A stretch of 64,000 nucleotides of DNA from Paragordius varius. Lineage: Eukaryota; Nematomorpha. The stretch's first letter is position 1. Every line of letters starts with the position of its first letter. Below, in pieces: positions 13,534-24,928 of this stretch. A model generated the notes under the pieces. It did no database searches. It worked only from the letters and a program-made list of their open reading frames with translations, and was not told the origin of the DNA. The stretch covers positions 3,968,001 through 4,032,000 of the forward strand of contig OZ176051.1 in assembly GCA_964247055.1 (NCBI GenBank). The letters run 5' to 3'. The position numbers and the translations under genes are program-made.

Positions 13534-13840
13534 ATGAATAAAAATATTGTTGACGACAAAAATTTGATGGCCAGTTTGGAAATTGAAATGATATCGCATA
13601 TGTATCACAAGTAACACCTACTCTTTTATAATAGAATGTCGGACGCATGTATGTCAAAATATATATTGAAATGACAAAGAAGGTGAATCGATTAAAGGGG
13701 AATCATTGTGTACTGATCGATCTAAAAAATATGGATATTCATGAAATGATTGGCAAAAAACTTACGGATATGTCAATGAAAGATCAAGAAATGATGCAAA
13801 AATGCAAGAAGTTGTTAAATGTTAAAATACAAAAAATAAT
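13534..13840 (+). pseudogene. TIMM10: TIMM10 (small Tim chaperone) copy, frameshifted
   Basis: Tim10 is a small intermembrane-space chaperone for hydrophobic mitochondrial precursors; the family has twin CX3C motifs forming disulfides. Exon 1 (13534-13610) encodes ASLEIEMISHMYHK, matching the family's LEVEMMADMYNRM. A 24-nt intron (13611-13634) follows. Then MSDACMSKY is read until an in-frame TGA near 13674. The rest is in another frame: GNHCVLID, DIHEMIGKKLTDMSMKDQEM, matching [20 protein letters not shown]. The second cysteine of both CX3C motifs is missing (C-MSK-Y and C-VLI-D). The intron rules out a processed copy. A one-base shift plus two lost cysteines suggests decay, though an assembly error or a diverged gene with an unseen splice is possible. 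The homology is sure; the pseudogene status is less so. Confidence 0.75.
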
Positions 13841-14831
13841 TTTTATAAAACCATTTACTATTATTTTAATATTAATTGTTGGATTTTCAATGAAATTTAT
13901 AAAAAAAATTTATGTACAATTGCATTTAGTAAGCTTGTTAACGAAAGGACAATTTATTTAAAAAATTTCATGTATGAAATTGATTTGAAGAAATTGTGTT
14001 TTTTCCTTTGAAATCCATTGACTTAAATTTATAAACAAATAAACACATTTTTAAATTTGCTAGATATTTCACAGTGCGTATCAAAATTAAACATTTATGA
14101 TCATGTATTTTGATGAGTTAAAGCATTCAAAAAATGAATATCAAAATGGTAAATGTGCGGCAAAACATAAAAATAATTGTATCAATTTTTCCGCTCTTAG
14201 CCAAAATTAAATAATGGCATTGATATTACACGTTAGATATTTGATTGTTGATATATGGCAACATATTCACCCTAATCGCATATTTCATCTAAAGTCGAAA
14301 ATCGGACTTTGCGTCAAATTTGATTGAAACTGCGATTGTGTGGATAAAAGGCCTACGGGATGTACATTTATTTTTGAATAAAAAATTTCACCAACTTAAC
14401 ATATTTCGAAAAATATTGAAAAATACAATCATTTGGCCTTTATTAATGCAATATTGTTAAATAATTTATAATAAGTTTTTTATTTACATTTTTGTCACAG
14501 TGTTATTATTATTTTAAGAAGCAATAACTAACTTTAACTGCATAGAGTTCCATTAAATTTTTCTTTAAAAATTTTAATGATACCCATATATTTAAAACAA
14601 AACCTCTATAAATTATATGAAATTAACGCTTAGGTCATGCTACCATTGCAAATTGTAAAATCTGTTGCATTAGTTTTTTTCTTTAAAGACATCCAAATTT
14701 TTTAGAGAGATGCCGAATTAATATTTAAGGTGTAAATATTTAGTTTATGGTACATTTTTTAACTCAAGTTTAAAATATAGTATGGTTAATACGACCTTCA
14801 TATGCCTCCATTTCTGAGGGTAAATATTATA

Positions 14832-14951
14832 CAGTAACAATTGAAATTATACAGACGAAATATAAAAATAAAGACAATTTTTAAGGTTTAAAAAAGCATA
14901 GGTTGTCTTTACATTTTTACGTTTTGTCCGCAATAATTTCACTTTTTCCTG
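14832..14951. mobile_element. Tc1/mariner-like MITE, family G, short copy
   Basis: The element runs from TA|CAGTAACAATTGAAATTATA to TAATTTCACTTTTTCCTG|TA. It has inverted termini starting CAG and is flanked by TA dinucleotides, about 120 bp. The inner sequence (AAAGACAA... and its inverse TTGTCTTT) is shared with the longer copy at 17366-17659. Confidence 0.65.
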
Positions 14952-15226
14952 TATATAACCACATCTTTTTTTGAGTTAAATATTAATCCTTCATTTTTTT
15001 CTTTTAATAATATAATATGATGTCATTCGCATAAGACAATGATTTTAAAAAATAATCAAAATTAAAAGGTTTGTGGGGATAATTCCAAATTCAAGAATTA
15101 TTATGTGTTAAATGATACTTGTAAAATCACGAATGATACCATGAGCTAATTATTTTTGGGAGGCTGACTAATTAATTAGGGTACTATATATGTTTTTTTT
15201 GAAAATTAAGCAGGTCTCTAAGAAAA

Positions 15227-15568
15227 ATGGTTAAATTTTTTTATATATATTGTTTGAATAATGTGCTTTTGATAAGTCTATATTCCAGCTCGTTAACTTG
15301 TTTACGAAAAAAAAAGCTTAGTGGCAGTTTATCTAGACAATTAACATGTTGCAAACCCTTACTTAAAATAATTCAGAAAATGGATGGATATGTAGAGGGT
15401 CAAAATTTTTGTTATTTATATGATAGATTTTATCAAAAATATAGAATAGCATTTATAAAGGAGGTTACTAACATATTACTAATTAGATATAGTTCTAAAA
15501 TAATATCAATTTTTTTATTGTTTTTATATCTATTTTATGAAATAAAAATCAAATATTTTTATATATAG
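15227..15568 (+). CDS. Unrecognised 113-codon open frame
   Basis: The frame has a hydrophobic start, a Cys-containing basic middle (KKKLSGSLSRQLTCCKPLL), then GYVEGQNFCYLYDRFYQKY, and a hydrophobic, A+T-driven tail. The middle third looks protein-like; both ends could be chance in A+T-rich DNA. It lies just upstream of HS6ST on the same strand and could be an exon of an unknown gene. I do not recognise the family. Confidence 0.22.
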   Translation: MVKFFYIYCLNNVLLISLYSSSLTCLRKKKLSGSLSRQLTCCKPLLKIIQKMDGYVEGQNFCYLYDRFYQKYRIAFIKEVTNILLIRYSSKIISIFLLFLYLFYEIKIKYFYI

Positions 15569-15759
15569 GATATAAAAAGCAATCAAAAATGGTATAATAA
15601 GGTAAATATACAGCTTTTGTTTGTTTTAGTACCGATTTCATGAATATCATCCGAATGTATAAAAAATTTTAGATTTTGTTTTGTAAACCGTGGAGATATT
15701 ATGAGTTTTCACATTTTTTTTTAATTTTCGTATTGATTGAGTAATATAAAGGCGTATAT

Positions 15760-18700
15760 ATGAAAACGTACATTTTATGTCTCTGCCTACTACAATTTTT
15801 TTTCCTTATATTACTATGGCAATTCCGTTTCTCAACTATAAAACCTTATTTTTTCCCCTTATATTTAAAGTATTTTTCTCCATATTTTGTCGGAAATCAA
15901 ACATTGTACGCTGAATACATTGATGTTGAGGGAAAAAATTTGATCAACATATGTGGCAATGATAATTTCACATACCCAAAATCTATATATTGGCGTAATT
16001 TGACAAATGTCGCTACATTCTTCCGCCTCAAATCATTATACAATTTTGATGTTGAACTATGTTTGAATCGAAAAAAACCCTTAAAATTTAATTTTATCAG
16101 ACTCAGTGATTGTATCCTCTATTTTGAGATACAAAATTTGACCCGATTTCAGGCCCTCTATGCTCATAATGTGAAACTACCTTTCAATGCCAGTTATCAA
16201 ACAATAGTCCAATTACACATACCCAAAACTGGTGGGACCTTTCTAAATAAATTGCTAACACACAGTGTCCTAATTCATCCCTGCTCTTGTATCGATATAG
16301 AATCTAATAAAAGATGTGTTTGCCCAAGGAATCTCAATATTAGCAATTATGATGGAAACAATATCCTTAATGATAGTGTAGAATTTCACACGATGTTCTT
16401 TAACAAAAGTTCAAATTGGTTATATAGTCGATTCACTTACCGTTGGTTTTTTTGTGGCTTACATGCCAATTATTATCAGCTTAAAAAATGTATGGATACA
16501 TTAGCTCACGATATTTTAAATTACCCCTTTCATAGGCCAAAATATGTTGCGAACAAGTACTTGAAACTTCGTTTTTTACATTATGACAATATCTGGCCAA
16601 AGAAACCGTTCGATAATTATAAGTAAAATTTTGCTAAGTATTGATTGCAATTATAACTAAATATAAGAACAAAGCATAAAAAGTACTTTAACGATTTTAA
16701 TCGTTTTTTTCGTATACTCTTTTGCTGGCCAATTGGTAAAACAGTGGTGTATGGTTTAAAACAAGATTCCTCCAAAACTATATAATGAAATTTAGTTCGT
16801 AAGATATAGAAATAATGTTAATTATAACCAATTGTTTTTTCACCCGTATTTCCAATTAGCCAAAAAATATGTGTTATTGTTTAAAAAATATATCAATTTT
16901 ATTAATTATCATATTTTAAGCATAGTTTAATTATTAGTTGCATCATATAAGATGTTGTATCCAATAAATTTTAGATGTTTGACATTAAATAATATATTTA
17001 CACAGACAAAACGTAAAAAAATAAAGACAACTATTATTATGAACAACCATAATTAAATCTTGATTTTTAAATTTAAATCATTCTGAAAAATTCCAATGAA
17101 TGAAGAGATGTATATTGGTAACACATTCTCATTTACATTTTACTTTTAAATAATTTATGTAGGATTAATGAAGATTGTGTGTTTTTTGAAAAAATGATTA
17201 GTATTTATATTTTGTATAATTAATTTTTTGATGTACTTCTTGTGGTTTCTTATGTGTGTGTCTAGACTTTTTAATTGTGACTTATATGGCCTCAGGCCCC
17301 CAATTTTATTTTGCAAAATTATATAATTATTTTGGTTAGAGAAGCGCCAGATTTCGTTATTTATACAGTCAAAATTGAAATTATACGGACAAAACGTGAA
17401 AATATAAAGACAAATATTTTTTTCTATAAGACAACCATACTTTTTAAAACCTTGTTTCCCATATAACTACTTAGTACAATTGTAAAATATAGAATTGATT
17501 GTGTTAGTATTATATATCTCTATTTCACACTTTGCCATTCATTCAAAACAATAAGTTATATTGAATCAATCAAGATTTAAAAAAGTATGGTTGTCTCTTA
17601 AAAAAAAATATTTGTCTTTATATTTTTACTTTTTGTCCGTATAATTTCAGTTTTTACTGTAAATAGCTCAAAGATTATTTACAGTATGCACATTTATACT
17701 GGCTTATTCACATTAACTGGCAAAACAGTAGTGTATGGAACTAAGTGTTAAAATTAAACAAATATTGCCTATCTTACATTACTTTATTTATTTAAAAAAA
17801 ATTATTTAAAAGCAAAGTATAACAAAACACGATAAAAACAAAGTAGTTTTGAACCAAAATGGAGTTTCATTATCAATAAAAAATTTAAATATTAAGCATT
17901 AATTTAGTATGTGATAAGAGAAAATTTCTTAAGATAGCTTATAACCAGCGAATTCATTTGCCGCAAAATTTTTATTTATTTACGACTTAGTTTTTATTTG
18001 AGTGAAAAAATCGGGCAAAAAATGTAAATTAAGGATAATTAAAAAAAAATAATGATAAACTTGAGATATAAAAGATTTATTATCGTTTTATCAATATAAT
18101 TTATAAAAACCAATCATATAGTGGGGCTCTTACCGTGTTTTTTCTTTAACATAAATATACAAAAAATTTCTTATGACATTATAATTAAATATTTTTATTA
18201 ACTAGCTTAAACTACTATTAAAATCTTAACATTGATATTTTAGACACTAAAAAAACTTATCTATCTAAATCTAAAAACTAAATCTAAAAAAATTTTTTTT
18301 TTATTTTTTCATTTTTTATCATCGGGTTTATGAATGTATAATGAAATTACTGTTTTATTTTGGATCTACATGAACGGGAAATATAAAGTATATATTTATA
18401 AAAAAGGATTTAAAAGTAATGGAATACCAACCAAAAATCTCAAATCCATTTAACGTGTTTGTTATAACACAAATTAATATTTTTAATGGGATTTGTATGA
18501 ACTGTTAGTTGATATTCCACTACTAAATACTATTTGGTATTTATATACTTTTTAATTCCCGCTCATGTAAGATTTCAAAATCAAACAGCAAATTTGTAAT
18601 ACACTCATAAACCAGATGACAAAAAAATATAATAATAAAAAACACTATTTCTATATTTTATTTTGATATATAAGTTTTACTGAATAAAATATGAACGTAA

Positions 18701-21700
18701 AGATTATAATATTGAGTTTAGTATTAATTAATGAATAATTTAAATATGGTTTTATTAGATATTTTAAGAATGTTAAAGAAAAAATACGTTTTTTGATCTG
18801 ATTTTTTATAAAAGCCTTAACTGTATGATAGGCTATTCATTAATTGTAAATACTGACAAAAAGATATTAAATGTTAATATCTCAAGTCTTATCATTATTT
18901 TTTTAATTATCCTTAATTTTCACTTTTTGCCCAATTTTAATTTTATCCGAGTATTATCGAAACTAGGTCGTCAACAAATAAAAATTTTAGCGGCAAATGA
19001 ATTCGCTGATTATAAGCTATCTCATGAAAGATATTAAATTTTTTTGACACTGTGTAACACACGCTACTATATTACAAATTGACCAACAGTAAATGTGTCT
19101 ACTCTAATTTACATGTCTGTTGCAATAAATTTATATGTTTAAAATACATATTTGCAGTAAAAATTAATAGAACATCATGTTCAAAATAATTTTAACTTCA
19201 AACGCATTTAAATAACAACATAGTATTTATGATAACGGTTAAATTTAAAAATAAAATTTTTTTTCAATCAATCTTAATTGCTGAGAATTTTATTAAATAG
19301 AAATATATCTAAATAAAAAATAGATTTAAATGGTGATGTGTAGGGGATATTTAAAAAATGAGGAGAACACAATCCCTTAAATCAGAAACTGTTACAATTA
19401 TTTATTTATATTAAAATTTACACTTTGTGCCTGAGTTCGAACCCCGAAACTACGCAATTTTTCCATCATCATCAGCCCTGGGCAGGCAAGCGGGAAAGCC
19501 TTCACAAGTCCGGATACAATTTAAGTCCTTACCCTTTAATAAAAAAGGAAATAAGAGACTATAAACTGTATATTTTTATTAAAATTAAAATTTTATATAT
19601 AACAATTTAACCGGATTAATTAAATTTTTAAATATAGACTGCTTCTGAAATCGGGGGTTATAAAAAATATCCTGATATATATCAGGAGCATCATGGTGTT
19701 TTTGATTATGGCCCTCACCAGTGATTTATGAAAGTTATTTAAACTTTTGTAACTGCTGAATATCAAATGGCAAAATTTGCATTTAATAAATTTTTTGAAA
19801 GCTAATTATTAAATTTAGCAATAAAATTTTGCTGAAACGTACTTCTTACTATTTTGAAGCATTATGGAAACGCTAAAATGCGTTAAGATATTACATTTTT
19901 TATATGTTTAACACAAATTAATATTTGTAGTGGAATATCTCCGGATTTTGGTTGATTTTTTCTTCTACTTAATCCTATTTTGTATAAATTATATACTTTA
20001 TAATTCCGACTCATGTAAGATTCGAAAATAAAACAGTGTAAATTTTTTATACAGTCATAAACCAGATGACAAAAAATGAAATAAAAAACAATATTTTTTA
20101 GTTTTATTTTGCTTTTTAAGTTTTTTTACTGAATAAAATATGAATGATAAGATTTTAATAGTGAGTATAGCTAGTAAATAATTAAAAAAAATTATTTTAA
20201 TATTTTAAAATTTTTTTTTGTCTTTTAAGGGTGTCAAAAGAAAAACGCCACCTTTTGAACTGAGATTTTATAGAAACCTTAACTATATGATTTTAGGCTA
20301 TTTATATATTAAAATATCTCCTAAAATAATAAAAAACCATAATTTCTCAACTTTTATCAATAATTTCTAAATTTATCTTAATTATCCTTAATTTTTTTTG
20401 CTCGATTTTGATTTTCTCTCAATTAAAAACGGTCGTAAACAAATAAAATTTTCTAGGGAAAATGAATAGACTGGTCATAAGCTATCTCATAAAAAACAAC
20501 TTTTTGGTTACAAAATAAACCATTTTTTTTGCACATAGTATATATACTTGATATTTCTGAACATTTCTACCTCAGAATTTTGATTTAAGCTTCGTTTGCT
20601 TTGAAAATGGTTTATTGTAAAAAAACAATTTATATTAAACCTAATTTTGAAAACGTAATATTTAAATGAAAATTCGTGAGAGAATAGCGGTTTCCATCAG
20701 GCCTCAAAATTATAGGAAGTACGGACAGAATTTTACAAAAAAGAAAGAATTCATTTTTTAATAAAAAGTGTATAACAATTTAAAATTTTTCGTGCAACCT
20801 CGGAATTTTCACTTTTATTTAAAGAGACCATTTAGAACGGGTCCAAAAATTTGAGACTTTCAGAGCCCACATCTAATCAAAATTTTATAAAAATATTGTT
20901 TTGCCTTTTGTACTTTATAATAAATTTCATTAATATTTTAATGCATTTCACTTTCACAAAAAAAATTTATTTCTGCGGAAATTTTGCCTTTTCTGATATG
21001 GAGCAGCTACCACAAAAAAGTAAATAACTTCTGAGGGCCAAAACCAAAATGACTATGATAATCCTAATACCCTATCAAAATATATATTTCATCCAGATAT
21101 ATATTTTTTGCGGACGTGTGTAATATATAATAGAAAATGTTTTGCATTTATAATTATCAAAATTATCGAATTCTAAAAAAACTAAATATAAATAATGTGA
21201 TATACAAAATAAAATTGCTAACATCTTGTACCATTTTACCAAGAGTATCCCTGAACATTTCAATTTAGTTCTTCTTTAAGTTGATCGTTATTTCAAGTTA
21301 GTCCATAAATTTAATCAACCTAATTTCATGTATTCTTTTATTATATTTTTCTAACCTATTAACACTTTATTCAAAAACCACTTATTTTGTTTCGAACTAT
21401 TATATGAATGTTTTTTTACCAAAAAATTGATATAAATAACCCAGAAAAGTTATATATTTATTAATATTCAAATATTTTTTCAAAAATTAATAAATATATA
21501 CGGTTTCTGGATGATATAGTTGATATTGATTTTAAAGGTTAAATTATATAAAGGCAATAGGTCAAAAAATGAGAAAATAGATGACTGATACAGCATTGGG
21601 AAATAAAAGTTAAAGGACCAACTTCAAGTGTACAAGGGCCAACTTGAAATGTCCAAAGACAAAGAAGAATGTTCTAGGATACTCTTCAGCTAATGGTATA

Positions 21701-23202
21701 TTTCATTGCTAACAGGGCTATTGTCTTTTTTCTACACAACTTCAATTTTATATGTAACCAATGAATATGTTATATCCCCCTGGCAAAAGATATGTATATT
21801 ACCTTTTGAGCCATTAAAACTTAAATGGCCAATAAAACAAAATGTTCATTTATGCGGGCTTATTTACATTATTGTAAATCGATTTGAAAGACAGTAGCGT
21901 GTGTTATAAAATAAATTTTGTCCAAAAATAAATAAAAAAATTAGATTTAACAACATTTTGTTGTTTTTTTCATACACTAAGGTGTTACCAAATCAAATAT
22001 AACGTTATTAAGCCGGTATAAAAGTGCCTTTAGGTCTGGATATCTATATTTGGTGAATAGTTGTGTTACTACGTTCGGGTCGACTTTTTACAATAAATTC
22101 AACGAATTGCGGTTTTCAGTTAGTATAGTGTCTGATTGATATCCTTGGAGATATTCCCATTCTTAATTGACCTCTTTTACATGTACCGCTAACCTTTCCT
22201 AAAATTGAGGTGTCCAGTGTGTTAGTTTTGTGCGGATTGACTTTGCCGATTCAGGATCGATTTTGTTTGGAATTTCGTTTTTGTAATACATTTTGTTTCA
22301 GGAAGTTTTCTCCCAACCCATGGTTAAGATTTTTTCAGGTCTATTTTTCGCCATAAAGTTAAATAATTGTATTGACAGGTCGATTTTATAAAAAAAAACA
22401 AACATCATACAGAAAATACCTGTAATTAATTGTGTGGCTTTTTTGGCTACCATTTCTGCTTTTGATCCCGGGTCTGCACTTATTATAGTTCCTTATTAAC
22501 TTCTGACATATCTGTGATTATTAACTATTTGTCAACATAAATATTTATGATTCAATAAAATATTTTTAGTCAACAATTTGTAACATTATTCCGAGACCCA
22601 ATCCAAAGGTTTTACAGTGAATATAATCAAGGTTTATCGGGTAATCCATTTCCTTTGATTGAAGTCGCCTGTCCAAACAAGACAAAAATAGTTCTTTCAG
22701 TCTGTAAGGATATCAATAATTTAACCGTTCCCCAATATATAGCCTGTTCCAAATATTCTTCGAACCGGCAAACACACCACATGTCAAATTTGGCTCAATT
22801 TGTTTGCAACAAGTTATATACTTTGAAATTTAATTTTCATATTAAGTACCTTTGATTTATATTGAGTATAAATGATTTAAATTGTGTTTATTAACTAGTT
22901 CAACATTTATGTCGGTGCAAGATGAACAATTTCTGTTATTAGAAAGTGCAAAAATAAATCTTCTACTTGGGATCCGCAGTTTTGGGCTGCTTGAATTTTT
23001 AAGTGAATCAATCAAACTTATAAACTCTCAGCTTGGAATACAAATAGTCCCAAAAGATATCCATTCCAAACCCAAATACGATATACCACCCAAAATAGTC
23101 GATGAAATATGCAAGGGCAATTGTTTGGACCTTGAATTTTATGATTTTGCAAAAAAGCTTTTTTGGTATCGTTATAGAGCGTTTTATATCCATCTTAAAT
23201 AA
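15760..23202 (+). CDS. HS6ST: Heparan-sulfate 6-O-sulfotransferase, three exons
   Basis: This Golgi enzyme moves sulfate from PAPS to the 6-O position of glucosamine in heparan sulfate. Exons are 15760-16622, 22570-22812 and 22899-23202; phases agree and give 469 residues, normal for the family. Residues 3-20 form a membrane anchor of type II topology. Residues 153-161 (HIPKTGGTF) are the 5'-phosphosulfate loop. WLYSRFTYRWFFCGLHANYY (about 220-239) matches the family's WLFSRF...CGLHADW block with the proposed catalytic histidine. TLFRDPIQRFYSEY (about 293-306) is the 3'-phosphate-binding motif. The last exon has LLLESAKINL and YDFAKKLFWYRYRAF, as in vertebrate HS6STs. Several NxS/T sites lie in the lumenal part. 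Intron 1 is 5,947 nt and full of repeats; intron 2 is 86 nt. Which vertebrate paralogue is closest cannot be said. Confidence 0.93.
17366..17659. mobile_element. Tc1/mariner-like MITE, family G, full copy
   Basis: The left terminus CAGTCAAAATTGAAATTATA and the right terminus TATAATTTCAGTTTTTACTG are imperfect inverted repeats flanked by TA on both sides (17364-17365 and 17660-17661). Inner repeats ACGGACAAAACGTGAAAATA and its inverse extend the pairing. It is 294 bp with no coding sequence. A partial relative lies at 17003-17070 and another at 53711-53985. It sits in intron 1 of HS6ST. Confidence 0.75.
17925..19055. repeat. Long foldback element, family B
   Basis: The left arm (17925-18150) contains GCTTATAACCAGCGAATTC, GGGCAAAAAATGTAAATTAA and ATAATGATAAACTTGAGATA. 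The right arm (18790-19050) has the inverse: TCTCAAGTCTTATCATTAT, CACTTTTTGCCCAATTTT and GAATTCGCTGATTATAAGC. A right end with TTTTTTTGACACTGTGTAA resembles ends seen near 8590, 20520, 21105 and 24835. Non-coding, in HS6ST intron 1. Right-arm relatives lie at 20230-20537 and 24590-24860. Confidence 0.7.
19425..19600 (+). mobile_element. 5'-truncated tRNA-derived SINE
   Basis: It starts at CTGAGTTCGAACCCCG, a tRNA B-box consensus, and then matches the SNX27-intron copy: a run of CATCATCA, GCCCTGGGCAGGC, TTAAGTCCTTACCCTTTAAT and AAACTGTATATTTTT. The A-box head is missing, which is the usual 5' truncation. Confidence 0.65.
19668..21104. repeat. Foldback family A, copy 3, with a nested family B insertion
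   Basis: The left arm has CCTGATATATATCAGGAGC, CATGGTGTTTTTGATTATGG and CTTTTGTAACTGCTGAATAT. The right arm has ATATGGAGCAGCTACCACAA, GGGCCAAAACCAAAATGAC and TATGATAATCCTAATACCC. Between about 19913 and 20537 lies a family B copy similar to 18440-19050, so A was present before B. Non-coding, in HS6ST intron 1. Confidence 0.6.
21225..21710. repeat. Foldback element, family C, copy 2
   Basis: The left end ACCAAGAGTATCCCTGAACA plus TTTCAAGTTAGTCC units are matched in inverse at the right: GGACCAACTTCAAGTG, GGCCAACTTGAAATGTCC and AGGATACTCTTCAGC. It matches 2505-3008 in SNX27 intron 6. It lies in HS6ST intron 1. Confidence 0.6.
22020..22500 (-). pseudogene. Relic of a coding (retroelement-like) sequence in HS6ST intron 1
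   Basis: This block is clearly less A+T-rich than its surroundings. Read on the minus strand it gives protein-like stretches broken by stops and shifts, for example DPGSKAEMVAKKATQLI, ESAKSIRTKLTHWTPQF and KVDPNVVTQLFTKYRYP. The pattern suggests a decayed gag-like or other element gene, but I do not recognise the family. Confidence 0.35.
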
Positions 23203-23470
23203 TCCTGTTAATAAATATACAATGCATGCAAACTCCAGCATAATAAAATTATAATTTTATGCAATAAATGTATAGTTAACAAGACCAAAGTTTGTTTTCA
23301 GGCTTGTTGTCACAAAAAGAGACTCCACATAATATAGCATAATAATGTTTTTAAAATAGGAACGGTTTTAATTTTCATCATATATATGAAAAGGCGAGAT
23401 TTTTATTGGTAACGCGTTATCCATTTGCAATGAATTAAGGCTTATTTTATTGAGGGTTATAAAAAAATAA

Positions 23471-24586
23471 CTTGATGAAATGTGTGTATTTGATAGAAAA
23501 ATGTATCGAGATTATTATGGTGCTTTTGGTTTCGGGCGTTACGAGTGATTTAATATAACTTTTGTGGTAAGTGCTCCATACCAGAAAATGGCAAATTGCA
23601 CATTTTTTAAAATAAATCTTTTTTAGTGAAAGCTAGAGGCTTCATTCCAAAAAATATTATTTAAATATATCTGGAACTACGTATAAAAAGCAACACATAT
23701 TATCAAAAAATTTTATTTAGATGTGGGAGCCGAACGTCCCAAAATTTTAGCTCTTTTAAAATGAAAATGCCGGTGTGCGATAAATAATATATGAAATTTA
23801 TTATCAACTTAAAATATTATAAAATGCATATTTTTAGCAAAATATTTAGGTTATGATGGAAACGGTCAAAAAACGCTTTAAGATATTATAAAAACACTTT
23901 TTCTATTCGATGATGCTAAACTCTATCACTTCAGAATATTGATTTAGATGTTTATTCAACTTCAAATTTATATTAAAACGTTGTGTTTTGTAGGAAAAAT
24001 TCACCATAAGCAAACAAGCATTTGTATTAGAATTTCAAAGCGATAAAAATGTTTGTTATATCAAATTATATAGTGAAAATGTTTTTATATTATAAAGCGG
24101 TTTGTAACCGTTTCAATCATGACTTACAATAGTATAAAGTACGCTTTAACAAAATTTTGCTCAAAATAAGATTCTTAAAAAATGGATTTTTTATATAATA
24201 TTTTTAGTTGACATCAAAATTTAGCATATATATCAAATCTTTGCGCAATCCCGACATTTTTATATTTATTTTAAGAGAACTAGCTCATTTTAAAAGGACA
24301 AAACATTTGGGGATTTTCAGAGCCCATATATAAAAATTAAATTTTTTTGAAAATATTGTCTTGCTTTTTATATGTATGTTGATATATTTTAGTGATATTT
24401 TTTGGATGAAGCATTTTACTTTACTAAAAAAATTTTATACTGCGCAAATTTTGCCATTTTATGATTTAGAGGACCTACCATAAAAGTGTAAATAATTTTC
24501 TTAAATTACTCATAAGGATCAAAACCAAAAGCTCCATGATAATCCAGATACATTTTCTTATCAGAATATATATATATTTCATCAGG
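23471..24586. repeat. Long foldback element, family A, copy 2 (best defined)
   Basis: The termini are clear inverted repeats: the left arm begins CTTGATGAAATG and includes TTTGATAGAAAAATGTATC; the right arm ends CATTTTCTTATCAGAATATA...TTTCATCAGG. Inside, GGTGCTTTTGGTTTC pairs with CAAAACCAAAAGCTCC, CTTTTGTGGTAAGTGCTCC with GACCTACCATAAAAG, and GCAAAATATTTAGGTTATGA with TCATGACTTAC...AAATTTTGC. Length is 1,116 bp, almost wholly palindromic, non-coding. It starts about 270 bp after the HS6ST stop codon. Confidence 0.75.
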
Positions 24587-24589
24587 TTT

Positions 24590-24860
24590 TAAAGCGATTT
24601 TTTTATCTGAGTTTATAACCCTAACTATATGATTTAGGTTATAAATTGTATCTATCTGCTAAAATAATAATAAACCATAATATCTCAAGTTTTATCATTA
24701 TATTTTTTTATCTTAAATTGACTTTTGCCCAATTTTGATTTTCTCTCAATATTTCAAAAACAAGATTTAACAAATTATAAAATTTTTGAGGCAAATTTGG
24801 TCATAAGCTATCTCATAAAAAAATTTAAATTTTTTTTGGACACATCGCATTATTATTAGT
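24590..24860. repeat. Right arm of a family B foldback
   Basis: Matches 18790-19050: TTTTTTTATCTGAGTTTATA, ATAATATCTCAAGTTTTATC, TTGACTTTTGCCCAATTTTG, GGTCATAAGCTATCTCATAA and an end TTTTTTTTGGACACATCG. Only one arm is present here; it directly abuts foldback copy A2. Confidence 0.55.
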
Positions 24861-24928
24861 TTTAGATGTGAAATTAATAATTTTTCAATACATTAAAAAG
24901 TTATTATAGTTTATATCGGTTATAAAAA

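Larger units (their letters stand above)
13962..15759. other. Intergenic A+T-rich sequence
   Basis: Apart from one short MITE (14832-14951) and an unrecognised frame (15227-15568), nothing interpretable is seen. Confidence 0.5.

Noticed and set aside
13647-13961. Reading 13647-13961 as a prefoldin-like protein
   Set aside because: A short GVGRM-like match was tempting, but the upstream exon plus DIHEMIGKKLTDMSMKDQE clearly fits TIMM10 instead.
18825-19037. 70-codon plus-strand frame in HS6ST intron 1
   Set aside because: It lies wholly in the right arm of foldback B, and related arms do not keep the frame.
21706-21897. 63-codon plus-strand frame starting near a foldback C end
   Set aside because: A+T-driven hydrophobic sequence that overlaps a repeat; no splice partner or family resemblance.
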